Shown here one piece after another: positions 24,401 through 36,669 of a DNA stretch of 64,000 nt. Source of the DNA: Periconia sp. R9002 (lineage: Eukaryota > Ascomycota > Dothideomycetes > Pleosporales > Periconiaceae); assembly GCA_023627715.1 (NCBI GenBank), contig JAMAHW010000079.1, forward strand, positions 62,001 to 126,000, in the 5' to 3' direction. The notes under the pieces were generated by a model, which saw nothing but the letters and a program-made list of their open reading frames with translations, did no database searches and was not told the origin of the DNA. The translations under genes were made by a program, and so were the position numbers. Every line of letters begins with the position of its first letter. The stretch's first letter is position 1.

Positions 24401-27400
24401 TCGGTCTCGGTTCACTTCCAAGGAACGCATACATCACGAGCGCAGAGATGGTCCCAAGTCTTCGGGTGTCGCAACTTGCTCCTCTTGAGGCACTTATGGT
24501 CAGTGTGCGCCAAAACTGGCCAGCCATCCTCGTTGGTCCTCCTGGCTCTGGTAAAACCTCGATTTTGCGCCAGTTAGCCTCTGTGGTTGGAGCGAACCTA
24601 ATCACATTCTCGATGAACGCCGATATCGATGCTATGGATTTGGTCGGTGGTTACGAACAAGCCGATCCATCACGAGAACTCCATGGTTTTCTGGATAGCC
24701 TGGAAGGCTTCGTTCGACGTAAACTTGCTGCAACAAGTAAGGGAGCCACCAGCCTGCTCGAGATATTTCAGTTTCTCAATAACCGATTCGGGCTGTCTAT
24801 ATCTAATCTCCTCCCACTCCTCGAAGCTGCATCGACTGTCGATCAAGATTTCGTTTCCATCCTGCAAGAGCTTCGAGACCATCTACAATCGCCTCAAAGC
24901 ATTGAAGGGGCAAAATTCCAATGGGTCGACGGTATTCTAATTCAAGCTCTTGAACAAGGAAAATGGCTCGTTCTGGACAACGCAAACCTCTGTAGCAGCG
25001 CCGTCCTTGATCGACTAAACTCGCTTCTGGAACCCAACGGCTACCTCAGCATCAACGAGCACTCCACTGCTGATGGCGAAGCAAGAATTGTTAAACCCCA
25101 CCCAGACTTTCGAATCTTCATGACGATGGATCCGAGGTTCGGTGAGCTGTCGAGAGCTATGCGCAACAGAGCTGTGGAAATTTACCTGCTTCCTCATGCG
25201 ATCGAGCAGCCTGAACACCAATCCATTGGCCCAATATATCCATTGGAATCGCGTATGTACCGATTTCGCCACATTTGTCGAACTGGGGCGCTTGAAGATG
25301 AGAGTTGCATTGATCATCTTGATAATCTTTCACTAAACGATACTGATCTTTTGGCGAGCTTCAAACGTCAAGCAGCAATAGGACTGTGCTCTGCTGGCAG
25401 TCCTGTAGAATTCACGCATAGCTGGAGTTCTATAACCCATAATTCCAAGAGTCTCCAAACTCTTGATCAGCATGTTGATTTTCTTTCGGATGTATGGATG
25501 GCACCGGCTCAACTATTAGCGAGTCAACTTTCCATCGAGAGTCCCAGCACGGCGCTTCAAACTTACCACCCATTGAACAACGAACTCTATGTTCACCGGA
25601 GTCAGTATGGACAAACACTCTCGATGTCATATGCGTCTTTATACGAGTCGTTGCTTGATGTCTTTAAAATGCATATCGCAATCCAAGCTTTACCTTCCAG
25701 CCGGCTTGAGCGATGGAAGGAAAAACAGAAACTTCGCTCCTTTCTCGGCGCGTTTTGGAACAGCATGAGCAAGACGATAACGAACTTCATCGCCGATGCA
25801 GCCAGCGAACCAACAACTCTTCAGAACATACCTGCCGCCAAGGGTCTTCGTCAACTATTCTGGTCTTTCCACGGCTTAGCTAGCAACTCCGGGTTCGATC
25901 GGGCAACATTCCAAACGTACTTGAAGATGCTTAAAGGAGCCACTTCTTCCCTTGGAAAAAGTCCTTCGGCCCATCTGAACGGTCTGGCAACTGCACTATC
26001 CAACGAAGTGGCTGTATTTGGCTCCGAAGTTCAACTCACAACTGGTTTGGGTATGGAGAGAATCTGGCGCTACTACAAACCGGTCACGCCAGAATCATTA
26101 CAGCAGCTCTCCGGCATCCTTGGACTAGAAAGCCTTGCAGATCGATTGGACGCAGTCATGTGGGCATCGAGTCTGAAGCTTGATGAAATGATTCAGATTC
26201 GAGAAAGAGTCATGAGTTCGTTGGAGCTTGTACGGACGCAAAATGTCGATGCCCACGAGTTGATTAAGGTAAGTGCGTTTCTTAGTTTGGGAAGAGCGAA
26301 ATTACTAACATTATCATCAGAATCTTGAGAGCGCTGTCCAAGAACTCGAAAAGAGCACAGGAGAAGAAAACGTGGTAGTCACACCATACTTCGAGGACAT
26401 CTTTGAAAGTGTATGCCAATTCTTAGATGGAGCTGAAATAATCCACCCTACCAATGATAGATACGTGCCGGAAGTGCCTGGGGTGGCTTTGGTCAGAGCG
26501 AAGGCTTCCTTGCTTGCTCGTCGGCCAACCAAGGCGATAGCTGTCAAGAATGAGGACCACAAATCGTCGCTCTTCGTACGACTGCAACGCTACTTGGGCC
26601 AGGACAAAAGTGCTAGTCGTGAGCTAGTGCTGAAGGGCAAATTTCACATAGCCACGATCTCCAAATTGTAAGTCATGTGTACTGCATTGAAGTAGGGACA
26701 ATTTATTGACTTCATCCAGACACGGCGCAGATGAAGTCCAGCTGTTGCAGCTTGATCGCTTCGAGAACGAACTAACTGTCCTCGCACAACAACTGGTGCT
26801 AGACTCTACCCGGATAACGCTATACCAACGGAGTGCTTTGCTAGATCATTTCAAGAGATTGCTTTCTGATTTATGCGCCTCCCATTCCGTCGACGTCATT
26901 GCTCATGTTGACGACAAATCACTTGATTTCCATCCAGAGGCAGACATATCATCGCTATATCAGAAAATTCTCTTGCCTTTGAAAGAATGTTTTAGACTGC
27001 GCGATCACTCCCACAACAGTCCGCAAGCTTGGGTTACCCTGGGGTTGACTGGTTTGGCGCTTTACATTCCTAACTACCCACACGATCCAGCACTCAGGCC
27101 AATGATCGAACGGAAACTCTTCAACCAAGAGAAGGAGGAGTTGGTATCGAAACTCGACTCCCTGAAGTCTTTCCAGAATGCTTTCACAGGACAGGACACG
27201 AGTTTCCGCATTCGAGAGATTGAACGTATTATCCAACAGATGGGAGATGAACCTCCTGTTCCTGCAATCATTCGACCGGAAACCTCCGAGCTGGATGCGC
27301 TTCAGGGTGAATTCTCGAATCTTTTATCGGTCATTAAGCCTCTGACATCCGGTTCCATGAGTATTCAAGAAGCATCTGCTGATGAAACGCTACGACAAAA

Positions 27401-30400
27401 CATTGCACATATCATGCGGAGACTCGAGGATGGATACCGCAGCTATGATGATATCACTGCACCTGCCATTGGTTTTCTAGTCTGCCTCAACATTGGACTT
27501 ACCTTGTGTTCAGTGGAGCTACAATCTGAAACTGACGTTTCTCGATCTCTCAAATACATAACCCAAAACACTCCATTCTTCGGTCAGCAGTATTCGAAAC
27601 CGAACTCAGAAGTCCTGGTACAAATCTGTGAAGAGCAGCTGGGACAGAAGCATGCCGTGGATCTTCGATGGCATATGTTACATTACTTTGTGCTGGTCAA
27701 GACAATCAATCCCAAGTATCTAAGTTTGGGCAGAGCTCGCCAACTCTTGCACAATGTTTTCTCGTCATTCTACGGCGATTGGAAGACTAAACTGTTACAA
27801 GACCAACAAGAGGAGGCTAAGAACACCAGCTTATATACATACCGGGGCGAAGACGAAGACGCGGATGAAGAAGACCCTAGTCTATTCCCCGACTACGAGA
27901 AAGAGGAAGAGGATGATCAGCATCAACCACTAGTTTCTTGGACCTCACGAGAGCATGCTATTCGCTTAGCCAACATACACGCCGCGATCTTTTTAGGGGG
28001 CAGTAACTCCTCCGATGCTCTTAAGTCCATGTTGGAATGGTGTGCTTCTGAAATGAACCGTGCAGCTGAAGGCGAGGCGCACACCACTCGTTACGAGAAT
28101 GCATTACCTTCGATCTACCTTGCTATTGGCAAAAAAGCTGATGCGCTGGCCTCCTCCGGAACAGGAAAAGGCTACAATTTTTACTTCGATGCCAACCTCC
28201 CCGAAGCCAAGCGCCTCATTGCGCTCATTCATCGCATCCAGGTTCGTTATAGGCAAATCAGATCTGTGTGGCCTGAGCACGCTACTCTATGGGATGTCTT
28301 GCGCACTTGCGACGAGGCCCTTGAGTTCCGTCATGTCGATCCTGTCGCCAAGTTCATCACCAAAGCCGAGAAACTGTACGCTTACATGTACGAATGGCAG
28401 CGTGTCGCGAGTCGAGAGTTCAGCACTGCTCCACTATTCGATGATTTGACGAAATTGCTAGTTAGCTGGCGACAACTGGAACTCACTACCTGGGCTCGCC
28501 TCTTCGAGATTGAAATCGAGAAGTGCCGCGACAATGCTAAGAGCTGGTTTTTCGTCGCGTATGAGACAATCATTGCCGCTGCGGAGTCGATCGAGAATGA
28601 GATGGATATGAGGACGCACGCTAAAAACTTGCTTAAGACAATGGAGGGATTCTTTTTGAGTACCACTCTGGGCCAGTACGAACAACGGATTGCACTCCTC
28701 CGCCAAATCGAAGAGCATGTTTCAATGCGTTTAGCTGATAATAAAGCACTGGAGCCTATCTGTCTTGCACTTCGAAACTTTATCAAGTATTTTTCCCGTT
28801 TGGAGAAACCTGTTCACGATGCGCTTGCTCAGGGACGACAGAAGCTGGAGAAAGATATCAACAATATCATCAAGCTCGCCAGCTGGAAAGATACAAACAT
28901 CGAAGCCTTGAAACAAAGTGCAAAGACCTCGCATCGGAAATTGTCAAAGCTGGTGCGAAAGTTCAGAGCCGTATTGAACCAGCCGGTTTCAAGTATCGTC
29001 AAGGCCGGTTTCTCTGAAGAAAACATCATCTTCTTGGAGCCTCGTATGGAAGATGTATCGTCCGCCGCCAACCCCGAAGCCCTAGAGCTTTGCGCTACAA
29101 TGATACCCGCCTGGACCGAACGACCAAGTCGTTTCAAAAATCTTGCTGTTACTATATCTATGATGCGCAAGCTCTCTTCACCAAGCAACGAAAGTCTTAA
29201 TGGTTCCGAATACATTGATAGCTTTATTACCGATCTCGAGACTTCAGTAGTAGAACTTCAAAAGGCTACACCCAAACTCCTTACCGATGACAACAAATCC
29301 GAGGTGCAGCATCTCAAGACACAGAAGCGGAAACTTTATGCAGACACTATGAAAGAACTACGGCAAATGGGCATCAAATCCAATCTGAGCAGCGATGTAC
29401 TGGCTAGACAAGATGAATTATCCACAGTACTCGCCAGCTTGCCTGTTGTGAGTTCTGTGAATGGGCTTGACAACGTCGGGAAAGGAGCCGAGCTATTCTT
29501 GCACAAAGCTCTGAACATTATGTCTCAAGTACGAGATCTAGCCAAGGAACATTCTGGTGACTTAACCAACAATGACGTGGTAAAGAGCATTGGCTACATT
29601 GAAGGCCTGCTGAATGCGACAATCAAACAGCGAGGCTTGTTGAGCAACGCTACAGCTTCACTTAATCAACTCCAACTACCAGAAAGCTCAATCTCAGCTC
29701 TGTGCTCCATCCCCGAACAAAAAGTCGAAAGCGTAGCGGAATCACAGGTGGAAGCCACTACATCTTTGCAGCCAAGCATATCCTGGCTCCGTGCTATGCT
29801 CGGCACGGGTGCAGAAATTGTGGCCACGCAAGCCAGGTTAGGCAAGATCAACGAACTTTCCGGGCTTATCCAAGGCATGCGAGATTGGAGTGGACGGTTT
29901 CAAACACTGCTAAACGACTTCAATGACCTCCCAACTCTCCCCAAGAACGTATGGTCGGAGGCACACGCTAAACTCGATCAATCGGCGACGAATCAAATCA
30001 CCGAATTTCGCGAAATGTTCAGCTCGTGGATGCCCCAGTATCCAATTTCGCTGCCTGTGCTCGAACATATATCACCGTTCGTGTTCCACTATCCCCAAGT
30101 GCAGGTCAAAGAGTTGTCTCAGACTGCCCGGCTTACGGTCGAGGCACATTCCAAGGAAATTTTTGCTGCGCTTGACATGATACTAGGTTCGGTGCAAGAT
30201 GTCGAAACTGCACTAAAGGATTTGCCCACTTCGACAGATGACAAGTCGTGGCTGGTCAAAGAAGAGGAAGTTCTGTCTGCGGCCATCAGTTCTCTTCACG
30301 CCTCGCAGATCAGCAATGCGGTTCAAAACATCTTGGAAAGGATGCACTATCTGCACGAAGACACAAACCTGCGTACAATCACAGCGATATTCGTCGCTAT

Positions 30401-33143
30401 TCAGCCTGTATTCAACCAATACATTGCATCTCACAGGTTCCTCATTCAACGACTCGATACTCTGCACTGCTCAACAGCGAAACTTCTCCATCGCTTGTCG
30501 AAGTCTTTCATCCAGGTTGGCACACAAGGATTCTGTCAACCATCCGACAAGTCAGCAGATGAGCAGCAAGGCCAAGACGAGAAACTCGAATCCGGAACCG
30601 GCTTAGGTGAAGGTGAGGGCGCTGAGGACATTTCCAAGGATATTGGGGACGACGAAGATCTCGAGGAGCTTGCGCAAGAACAGAAGGGCGAGCGTGAAGG
30701 CAGTATTGAGGATGAGGAAGATGCAGTGGATATGGGCGATCAAGAGATGGAAGGGGAAACTGGCGAGATGGCTGAGAAGGAGGAGGAAGGAAGTGATGAC
30801 GGTGACGAAGGTGATGATGCACAGAGCGAGGTGGGGAGTGTTGACGACCTTGGTCCCAGCGCGGTTGATGAGAAGATGTGGGATGAAGGTGGACAAGAAG
30901 ACGATTTGAAGGAGCGAGAAGGAAAAGACGATGTCGGCACTGAAAATCAGGACGAGCAAGTGGCTTCTGAGCAGCAGCAAGAGAAAAAAGGAGAGGATGG
31001 TGAAAAGGAAGACAAAGAAAATGAGCAAGAGCAGGAGGATGAGGAGATGGAGGGCGAAGATCAGGAGGAGAACGTTGGCGTTGGTGAGACGGAGAAGATG
31101 GATCCTCATGCGAAGGAAGAAGAGACTCTCGATCTTCCTGAAGATCTCAACATGGACGGTGACGATGGTGAGGACAAAGACGATAACCTTGGAGACATGG
31201 ATATGGAAGACGATCTCCCCGAGGAAGAGCCGGATGCAGACGCTGGTGCTGAGCCCGACACCATCGAGGAGGAAATCGGTCCCGAAAAAGAAGAGGACGA
31301 GGAAAAAGAAACGACTGGCCATGTTGAAGACGAGCAAGATCAAGAGATGGACTCGCAGGCTGAAGATGAGGGCCCCAATGAAGAGGACGCTGTGCCGCTC
31401 CCGGACCAGGATAATCCTGAAGATGAAAGCCGTGAGACGAAAGATGATGCCGCCGATCCAAATGCTGAAGCCGGTGCTGGCGCTGATGCGAATGAAGAAG
31501 CGCACAAAAACCAGAACGAACAAGCTTCTGCAAGTGCCGCGAACCAAGAAGACGGCAACGAGGGCGAATCGTCTGAGAAGCAACAGGAGACAACCGCAGA
31601 GGACGGCACTCTAGGTCAAACAGCTCAGCCGGATGCTGGCGGCCATGGGGAACAGCCCGAAGACTCGCCTGAGACTCAGTCTTTCAAGAAACTGGGCGAT
31701 GTGTTGGAAAAATGGTACAACCAGCAAAAGCAGATTTCAGATGCCCGCGAAAAGGATGAAACCCAGATTCAACAACTAGACAAGGAAGTTGATATGGCAA
31801 AAGCGGACTTTGAACATCTCGCGGATGAAGAAACTCAAGCTGATACTCAAGCCCTGGGAACTGCCACCGAGGAGCAGGCTACCGCATTGGACCATGATAT
31901 GGCAATGGCTGTTGATGAAGAGGAAACGGCGCCCATGCGGCCAGAGGATAACGAAGCAGAGAGTGGGGAACAACAAGACGTCGATATGGAGGATGCGGCA
32001 CCACCGCCACAGGATCAAGAACCACCACCGCAATCGACAACCGAAGGCCAACCTCAAACCTTCATTGGCGAGCAAAACCGTAACTCCCGCGAAGAGGACG
32101 ACACCATGGAAGACGCGGTCCCTGATTCTGATTCCATGTCTGAAACCTCATCCCTCGCCGAGGTAGACACTCAGCTTGAACTAACGCACCTTGACGTCTC
32201 CGAAGCCCCGACGCCCGAACAAGCCCGCGCAATCTGGCAATCCCACGAATCCAGCACGCACTCCCTCTCCCTCCAGCTTACCGAGTCCCTCCGCCTTATC
32301 CTCGCCCCAACCCTCGCGACCAAGTTGCGCGGCGATTTCCGTACAGGCAAACGCCTCAACCTCAAACGCATCATCCCGTACATCGCGTCCGGTTACAAAC
32401 GCGACAAGATCTGGCTCCGTCGCAGCATGCCCAGTAAACGCAGCTACCAAGTTCTTATCGCCCTCGACGACTCGCGAAGTATGCGCGACGGCGGGGCTGT
32501 AGAGATGGGTCTCAAAACGCTCACACTCGTCACGCGGTCGCTCGCTATGCTCGAAGTCGGCGAGGTCAGTGTCGTCGGGTTCGGCGAGGGCGTCAACGTC
32601 GCGCACGACTTCGACAAACCCTTCACCAGCGAAGCAGGCGTCAACGTATTCTCACAATTTGGCTTCGCGGCACGCAAGACGGATGTAAGGGGTTTAGTGG
32701 AAAGGAGTTTGCAACTGTTCAGTGAGGCAAGGGCGAGAGGGAACAGTGCAGGTGAAGATCTGTGGCAGTTGATGCTGGTGGTCAGCGACGGAATCTGCGA
32801 TTCCCATGGCGAGATTCAGAGGCTTGTGAGGAAGGCTCGAGAGGAGCGCGTCATGATCGTTTTCGTCATCATCGATTCGTCTTCTTCATCAAGTACGCCG
32901 ACTCCGGCTACGCAGCAACAGCAGGGCTCCATGCAAGATGAGGGATCGAAAGAGAAGGAGAGGACGTCGATTATGGATCTTACGTCTGTTGATATCTCCC
33001 CAGAGGGGAAGATTGTGAAGTGGAAGTATATGGAGAGGTTCCCGTTCAGGTATTACCTTGTGGTAAGGGATGTCAGAGAGTTGCCAGGTGTGTTGGCGGC
33101 GGCTTTGAGGCAGTGGTTTGGAGAGGTTGCTGGGAGTGCTTGA
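18418..33143 (+). CDS. MDN1: Midasin, AAA-ATPase of 60S ribosome biogenesis (Rea1/Mdn1)
   Basis: A nuclear dynein-related ATPase that strips assembly factors (Ytm1, Rsa4) from pre-60S particles. Three exons (18418-26268, 26321-26667, 26720-33143) encode about 4,873 residues, the usual size. Six AAA modules are visible by Walker A motifs: GLAGSGKTLL (residue ~279), GETGTGKTT (~611), GPTSSGKTS (~1051), GETGCGKTT (~1347), GNPGVGKTT (~1733) and GPPGSGKTS (~2040), each followed by Walker B-type strings such as WVLLDEINLA, WIVLDELNLA and WVLLDEMNLA. A long helical linker follows, then an Asp/Glu-rich region (~4030-4540). The MIDAS domain comes last, with DDSRS at ~4649-4653, which binds the UBL domains of Ytm1 and Rsa4. 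The start at 18418 has an AAATGG context; in-frame ATGs upstream (18343-18361) are possible. Both introns fall within 500 bp near the middle; exon 1 is 7.85 kb. Confidence 0.97.
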
Positions 33144-33906
33144 GGGTATTGATTTCGTTGTTCCCGGCGTTACATGATTTGCTGCTTTTGGGAAGGCGTT
33201 TGTTTGGGCTGTAGAAAAATTATCCGGTTGATTACATATAGAAAAGTTTACTTTGGTTTTTTGAAGAATTGTTATCGATCGTGTGAGAATTTGGGATAAA
33301 TCCATCGTGCATGTAACACAGTTAAATTTTTGAGAAACGGAGATACTTGACGATTTCCCGTGTCTTCGCGGTACACTCAACAAGAATCTCCAAATTAGGC
33401 TGTGCAGCGCGGATAGAAGTGTACCACGGTCTATTGTAGTACATGCGATATTGTTGGGACTCATTATGAAATACAATAACGAGTCGTCGCAGAGTAAATT
33501 GGGACTCATTATATAACAGAGTTTTGGTCCTATATTTCTTACAGTCTAGGCTTTAGTGCAGGCAGTTCAAAGATTGATGATGCCGCCAATGTCTGGCAAA
33601 TGGGCTGCACTGCACCTGGGCATTTGAAGCATGAATGGGTCACCTAGCATTCGAAAAATCCAGTGCATCTCGACAAAGCGGAAAACCAAGGCATTTTTAC
33701 AAATTTTCGAGCTTCTGTTCTATCGTCATTTATCGCATCAATCAATTCCTACTCCACGTATGATCAGTAACCAATCATATCTGTTACCTTCGGAGGATCT
33801 AGTTGCTTTCCTATTTAGGCAGATGCTAAACTGACCACGCCCTATGTCAGATACAAAAACCGCAAACCCGTCTTTCTCATTCTACTTTCTTTCTCTCTCT
33901 TTTCTC
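33144..33906. promoter_or_regulatory. Intergenic, 763 bp, upstream of the MFS gene
   Basis: Contains the midasin 3' flank and the MFS promoter. AT-rich, with a pyrimidine tract (CTTTCTTTCTCTCTC) just before ATG 33907. No specific operator is recognised. Confidence 0.45.
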
Positions 33907-35656
33907 ATGGCTTCAATCGAGTTACAGGAACGCCACGGCGTTTCCAACATTGGTCACGGCCAGCAGACGGCGGATTCAACTTCCACCAAGGAACCCAGCA
34001 TTACCAGTCCCCCGCCTCCTCCTACACAGAAATATCCTGGTGGAGCCAGGCTTACTATATTGACTATCGGCATCATCACCAGCATTTTCCTTGCGGCTTT
34101 GGATTCCACCATCGTCACCACCGCGATTCCAGCCATCACTTCGGAATTCGGCACGATTTCTAATATTGCGTGGTATGGAGCTGGTTACGGATGCACTCAA
34201 ACTGCGTTTCAGTCCGGTATGCATCCTTTCGCACCTCAATCGCAAAATTACTAACGAACATAGCATGGGGAAAGGCATATAAGTATTTTCCACTAAAGAC
34301 GGCGTTTCTCTTGGCGGTTGCTATATTTGAAGCTGGCAACGTCATTTGCGCCGTTGCTACCAGCAGTGATGTGCTCGTCTTAGGGAGAGTGGTGGCAGGG
34401 CTCGGTGGCGGCGGTGTAATGACTGGCGCGTTCACTATGGTCGCTTTAAGCGTGCCAGAAAAATACAGGGCTGCCTACATGGGAGTTTCCGGTGTGACTT
34501 TTAGCACGGCTTCTGTAGTCGGACCACTGATGGGAGGTGCATTGACTGACGGGATCGGATGGAGATGGTGTTTTTGGTAGGCTTTTTGCTCTCGGCGAAT
34601 AATTTCCAGGACTGACAGCTTTTCAGGGTCAGCCTACCATTCGGTGCTTTGGCAGCAGTAATCATCGGCTTTGCTTTCCGGTCACCTGTTCGTCCAGAAG
34701 ACGGCACTATCAAGGAACGTATTCTTCATCTAGACCTTCAGGGTGGAACACTTATCGCTGGATTCTTGTGCTGCTTTGTGTATGCCATGCACTGGGGAGG
34801 AACACACCCCTGGGCATCACCAAGTGTTATTGGAACCCTTTTCGGCTTCTGCGCTCTATTCATCGCGTTTATCGCCAACGAGTGGTGGATGGGTGACAAA
34901 GCCATGGTTCAAGGCCGATTTCTGAAGAACAGAGATATCCTGTCCAACTTGTGGTTTTCCTTCTTCATTGCAGGCCTGTTTTTCCCACTTTTGTACACGC
35001 TCCCGGTGCAGTTCCAGTCCGTGGATGGCGCGTCCGCTTCTCAAAGCGGTATTAGGTTGATCCCACTCGTCTTGGGTGTCTCGGTTTTTACCTTGGTCGC
35101 CAATGCAGTCCTAACATACTGGCGTCACTACAAACCGTTCTTGGTGTCGGGATCTATCCTGGGCACCGTGGGCGCGATTTGTATTTACAGTATGGACGCG
35201 CAGCCCTCGACTGCAACCTGGGTAGGCTTCGAAATCTTGACCGCTGTCGGCGTCGGGCTTGGCCTTCAAGTTCCCATATTGTCCAATCAGTCGAGAGTGG
35301 GTATGAATGATATCGCAGCAATCACCGCTCTCTCGCTGTTTGCCGAGAACTGCGGTACTACTTTGTTCGTCGCAAGTGGCGAGGCGGCATTCACCAAGTC
35401 ATTGATTGAGAGCTTGGCTAAGAATATCCCAAGCCTAGATCCAGAGGCTGTTCTGAATGCTGGCGCAACACAACTTCGACACGTTTTTAGGGGGTTAGAG
35501 TTGGAGGGTGTGCTCCAGAGTTATTTGGATGGAAGTAAGGACAGCCACATACTACCTGTGGTCTGTGGAGCCATTGCGTTTTTGATCTCGGGTAGTAACG
35601 CGAGTGGAGAGTTTGTTAGATGGATCCAAAGAAGGTGGAGGAAAGGGGCGGAGTGA
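33907..35656 (+). CDS. MFS transporter, DHA2 drug:H+ antiporter type
   Basis: A plasma-membrane proton-coupled exporter by family. Three exons (33907-34216, 34264-34576, 34627-35656) with introns of 47 and 50 nt give 550 residues. Splicing rebuilds QSAWGKAYKYFP and RWCFWVSLPF. The DHA motif LDSTIVTTAIPAI (Asp66) sits in TM1. The motif-A region is AWGKAYKYFPLKTAF, degenerate from the usual G-x-L-x-D. GRVVAGLGGGGV follows, and motif C is GVTFSTASVVGPLMGG. About 14 hydrophobic segments are expected, as in DHA2 pumps for mycotoxins and fungicides. The hydrophilic N-terminus (~45 residues) is Pro/Ser-rich. An in-frame ATG at 33844 would add 21 residues. The neighbouring secreted proteins suggest an accessory locus, but no biosynthetic backbone gene is present, so the substrate cannot be named. 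Confidence 0.9.
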
Positions 35657-35913
35657 GGAGTGCTAGGAAGGAGACTCAGACCCGTCTTTGCCAAACCTCG
35701 GATTTGGTAGAACTAGATCAAGCCACCAATGCTACTGAACTTCATGGTATAAATCAGGTAAAATATTGTCACAAAATGGCCTATGCGAATAAAAATGAAA
35801 CATAGAAACATAGAAAAACATCTAAATAGCTAAAACCCATAACATCCATTATTCATATCCCCTCACACCCATTCCCCACCTACGCAACCCCTCTCATTCG
35901 ATCCCATCCCACT

Positions 35914-36669
35914 CTACAAAGTCCCATCACCAATACACCTCCTCAACGGAAAATCATCGCCCGTGCAAAGCGAGATAACCCCATCAACCCACGCCAACCC
36001 ACTGAAATCCTTCGGCGTAAAGCTATCCGCCTGATAACTTGTGCTCTGTCCCTCCTCTCCAATTTTGCCCTCGAAAACCACACCAGTCTCCCTATGCGTC
36101 CAGGGATTAGAAACGAACGCACCGTACTTGCCCTCGGGAACAACAGCCTGGAAGGATTGCGTCTGGCTCGACGTCCACGTCGTATCGTAGCGGATATTCA
36201 ATGATGCGGACAGGAAATCCTTGATGAGCGTAAAGTCTACGCCGGATTGGACCGAAATGGTGTTGCCGATCGTGAAGCCCGAAGTCACGGACAGGGTGGT
36301 GGGGTTCCCTTTTGTGACCGCTGACATGGCGACGTCCCAGCCTAGGAACGTCTGCGGTGGACCCGGGACAATGAGCTTGACCGGGTCGTCGTTACCCCTG
36401 CGCGAGAGGACGGCGCCCGTGGTGTTTTCTGAGGTTTCGGGGGCTGCTGGGCCGTGGAAGTCGGAGGAGAGGTAGGCGGGCTTGGGCGGCATGGTTTTGT
36501 TGGCGCGGAGTTCTTGGATGAGTTGGAGATCATCGCGCTTCATCAATGTGTAGTAGCCAGAGCGGCTGTATAGAATGACGTCGTCGGCACCGATCGTGAT
36601 GGGTGCGGCCGGCGCGGCAAAAGCGACAGACGCTGTGGTAAGGAGAGTGAGGAGGGTGGAGGTATGCAT
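35914..36669 (-). CDS. Secreted beta-rich protein, CELP0028-like
   Basis: A single exon of 251 residues. The N-terminus is a signal peptide (MHTSTLLTLLTTASVAFA, cleavage near AFA/AP). Dibasic sites at MKRDD (~44) and LSRRGN (~90) could be Kex2-type processing points, separating a ~70-residue propeptide-like segment from the mature part. The mature region alternates Ser/Thr and hydrophobic residues over long beta strands (VTSGFTIGNTISVQSGVDF, LNIRYDTTWTSSQTQSFQA) and has PEGKYGAFVSNPW and LAWVDGVISLC. From memory, this layout matches proteins named CELP0028-like effectors in plant-associated ascomycetes. The strand pattern also recalls aerolysin-type folds, but that is only pattern likeness. 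Only two cysteines are in the mature C-terminus. Role in host interaction is inferred, not shown. The gene is convergent with the MFS gene, 257 bp away. Confidence 0.75.
   Translation of the reverse strand: MHTSTLLTLLTTASVAFAAPAAPITIGADDVILYSRSGYYTLMKRDDLQLIQELRANKTMPPKPAYLSSDFHGPAAPETSENTTGAVLSRRGNDDPVKLIVPGPPQTFLGWDVAMSAVTKGNPTTLSVTSGFTIGNTISVQSGVDFTLIKDFLSASLNIRYDTTWTSSQTQSFQAVVPEGKYGAFVSNPWTHRETGVVFEGKIGEEGQSTSYQADSFTPKDFSGLAWVDGVISLCTGDDFPLRRCIGDGTL

Noticed and set aside
30603..31583. 326-residue hydrophobic minus-strand frame
   Set aside because: It is antisense to the Asp/Glu-rich region of midasin; reversed GAG/GAA/GAT codons give Leu/Phe/Ile runs that imitate membrane segments.
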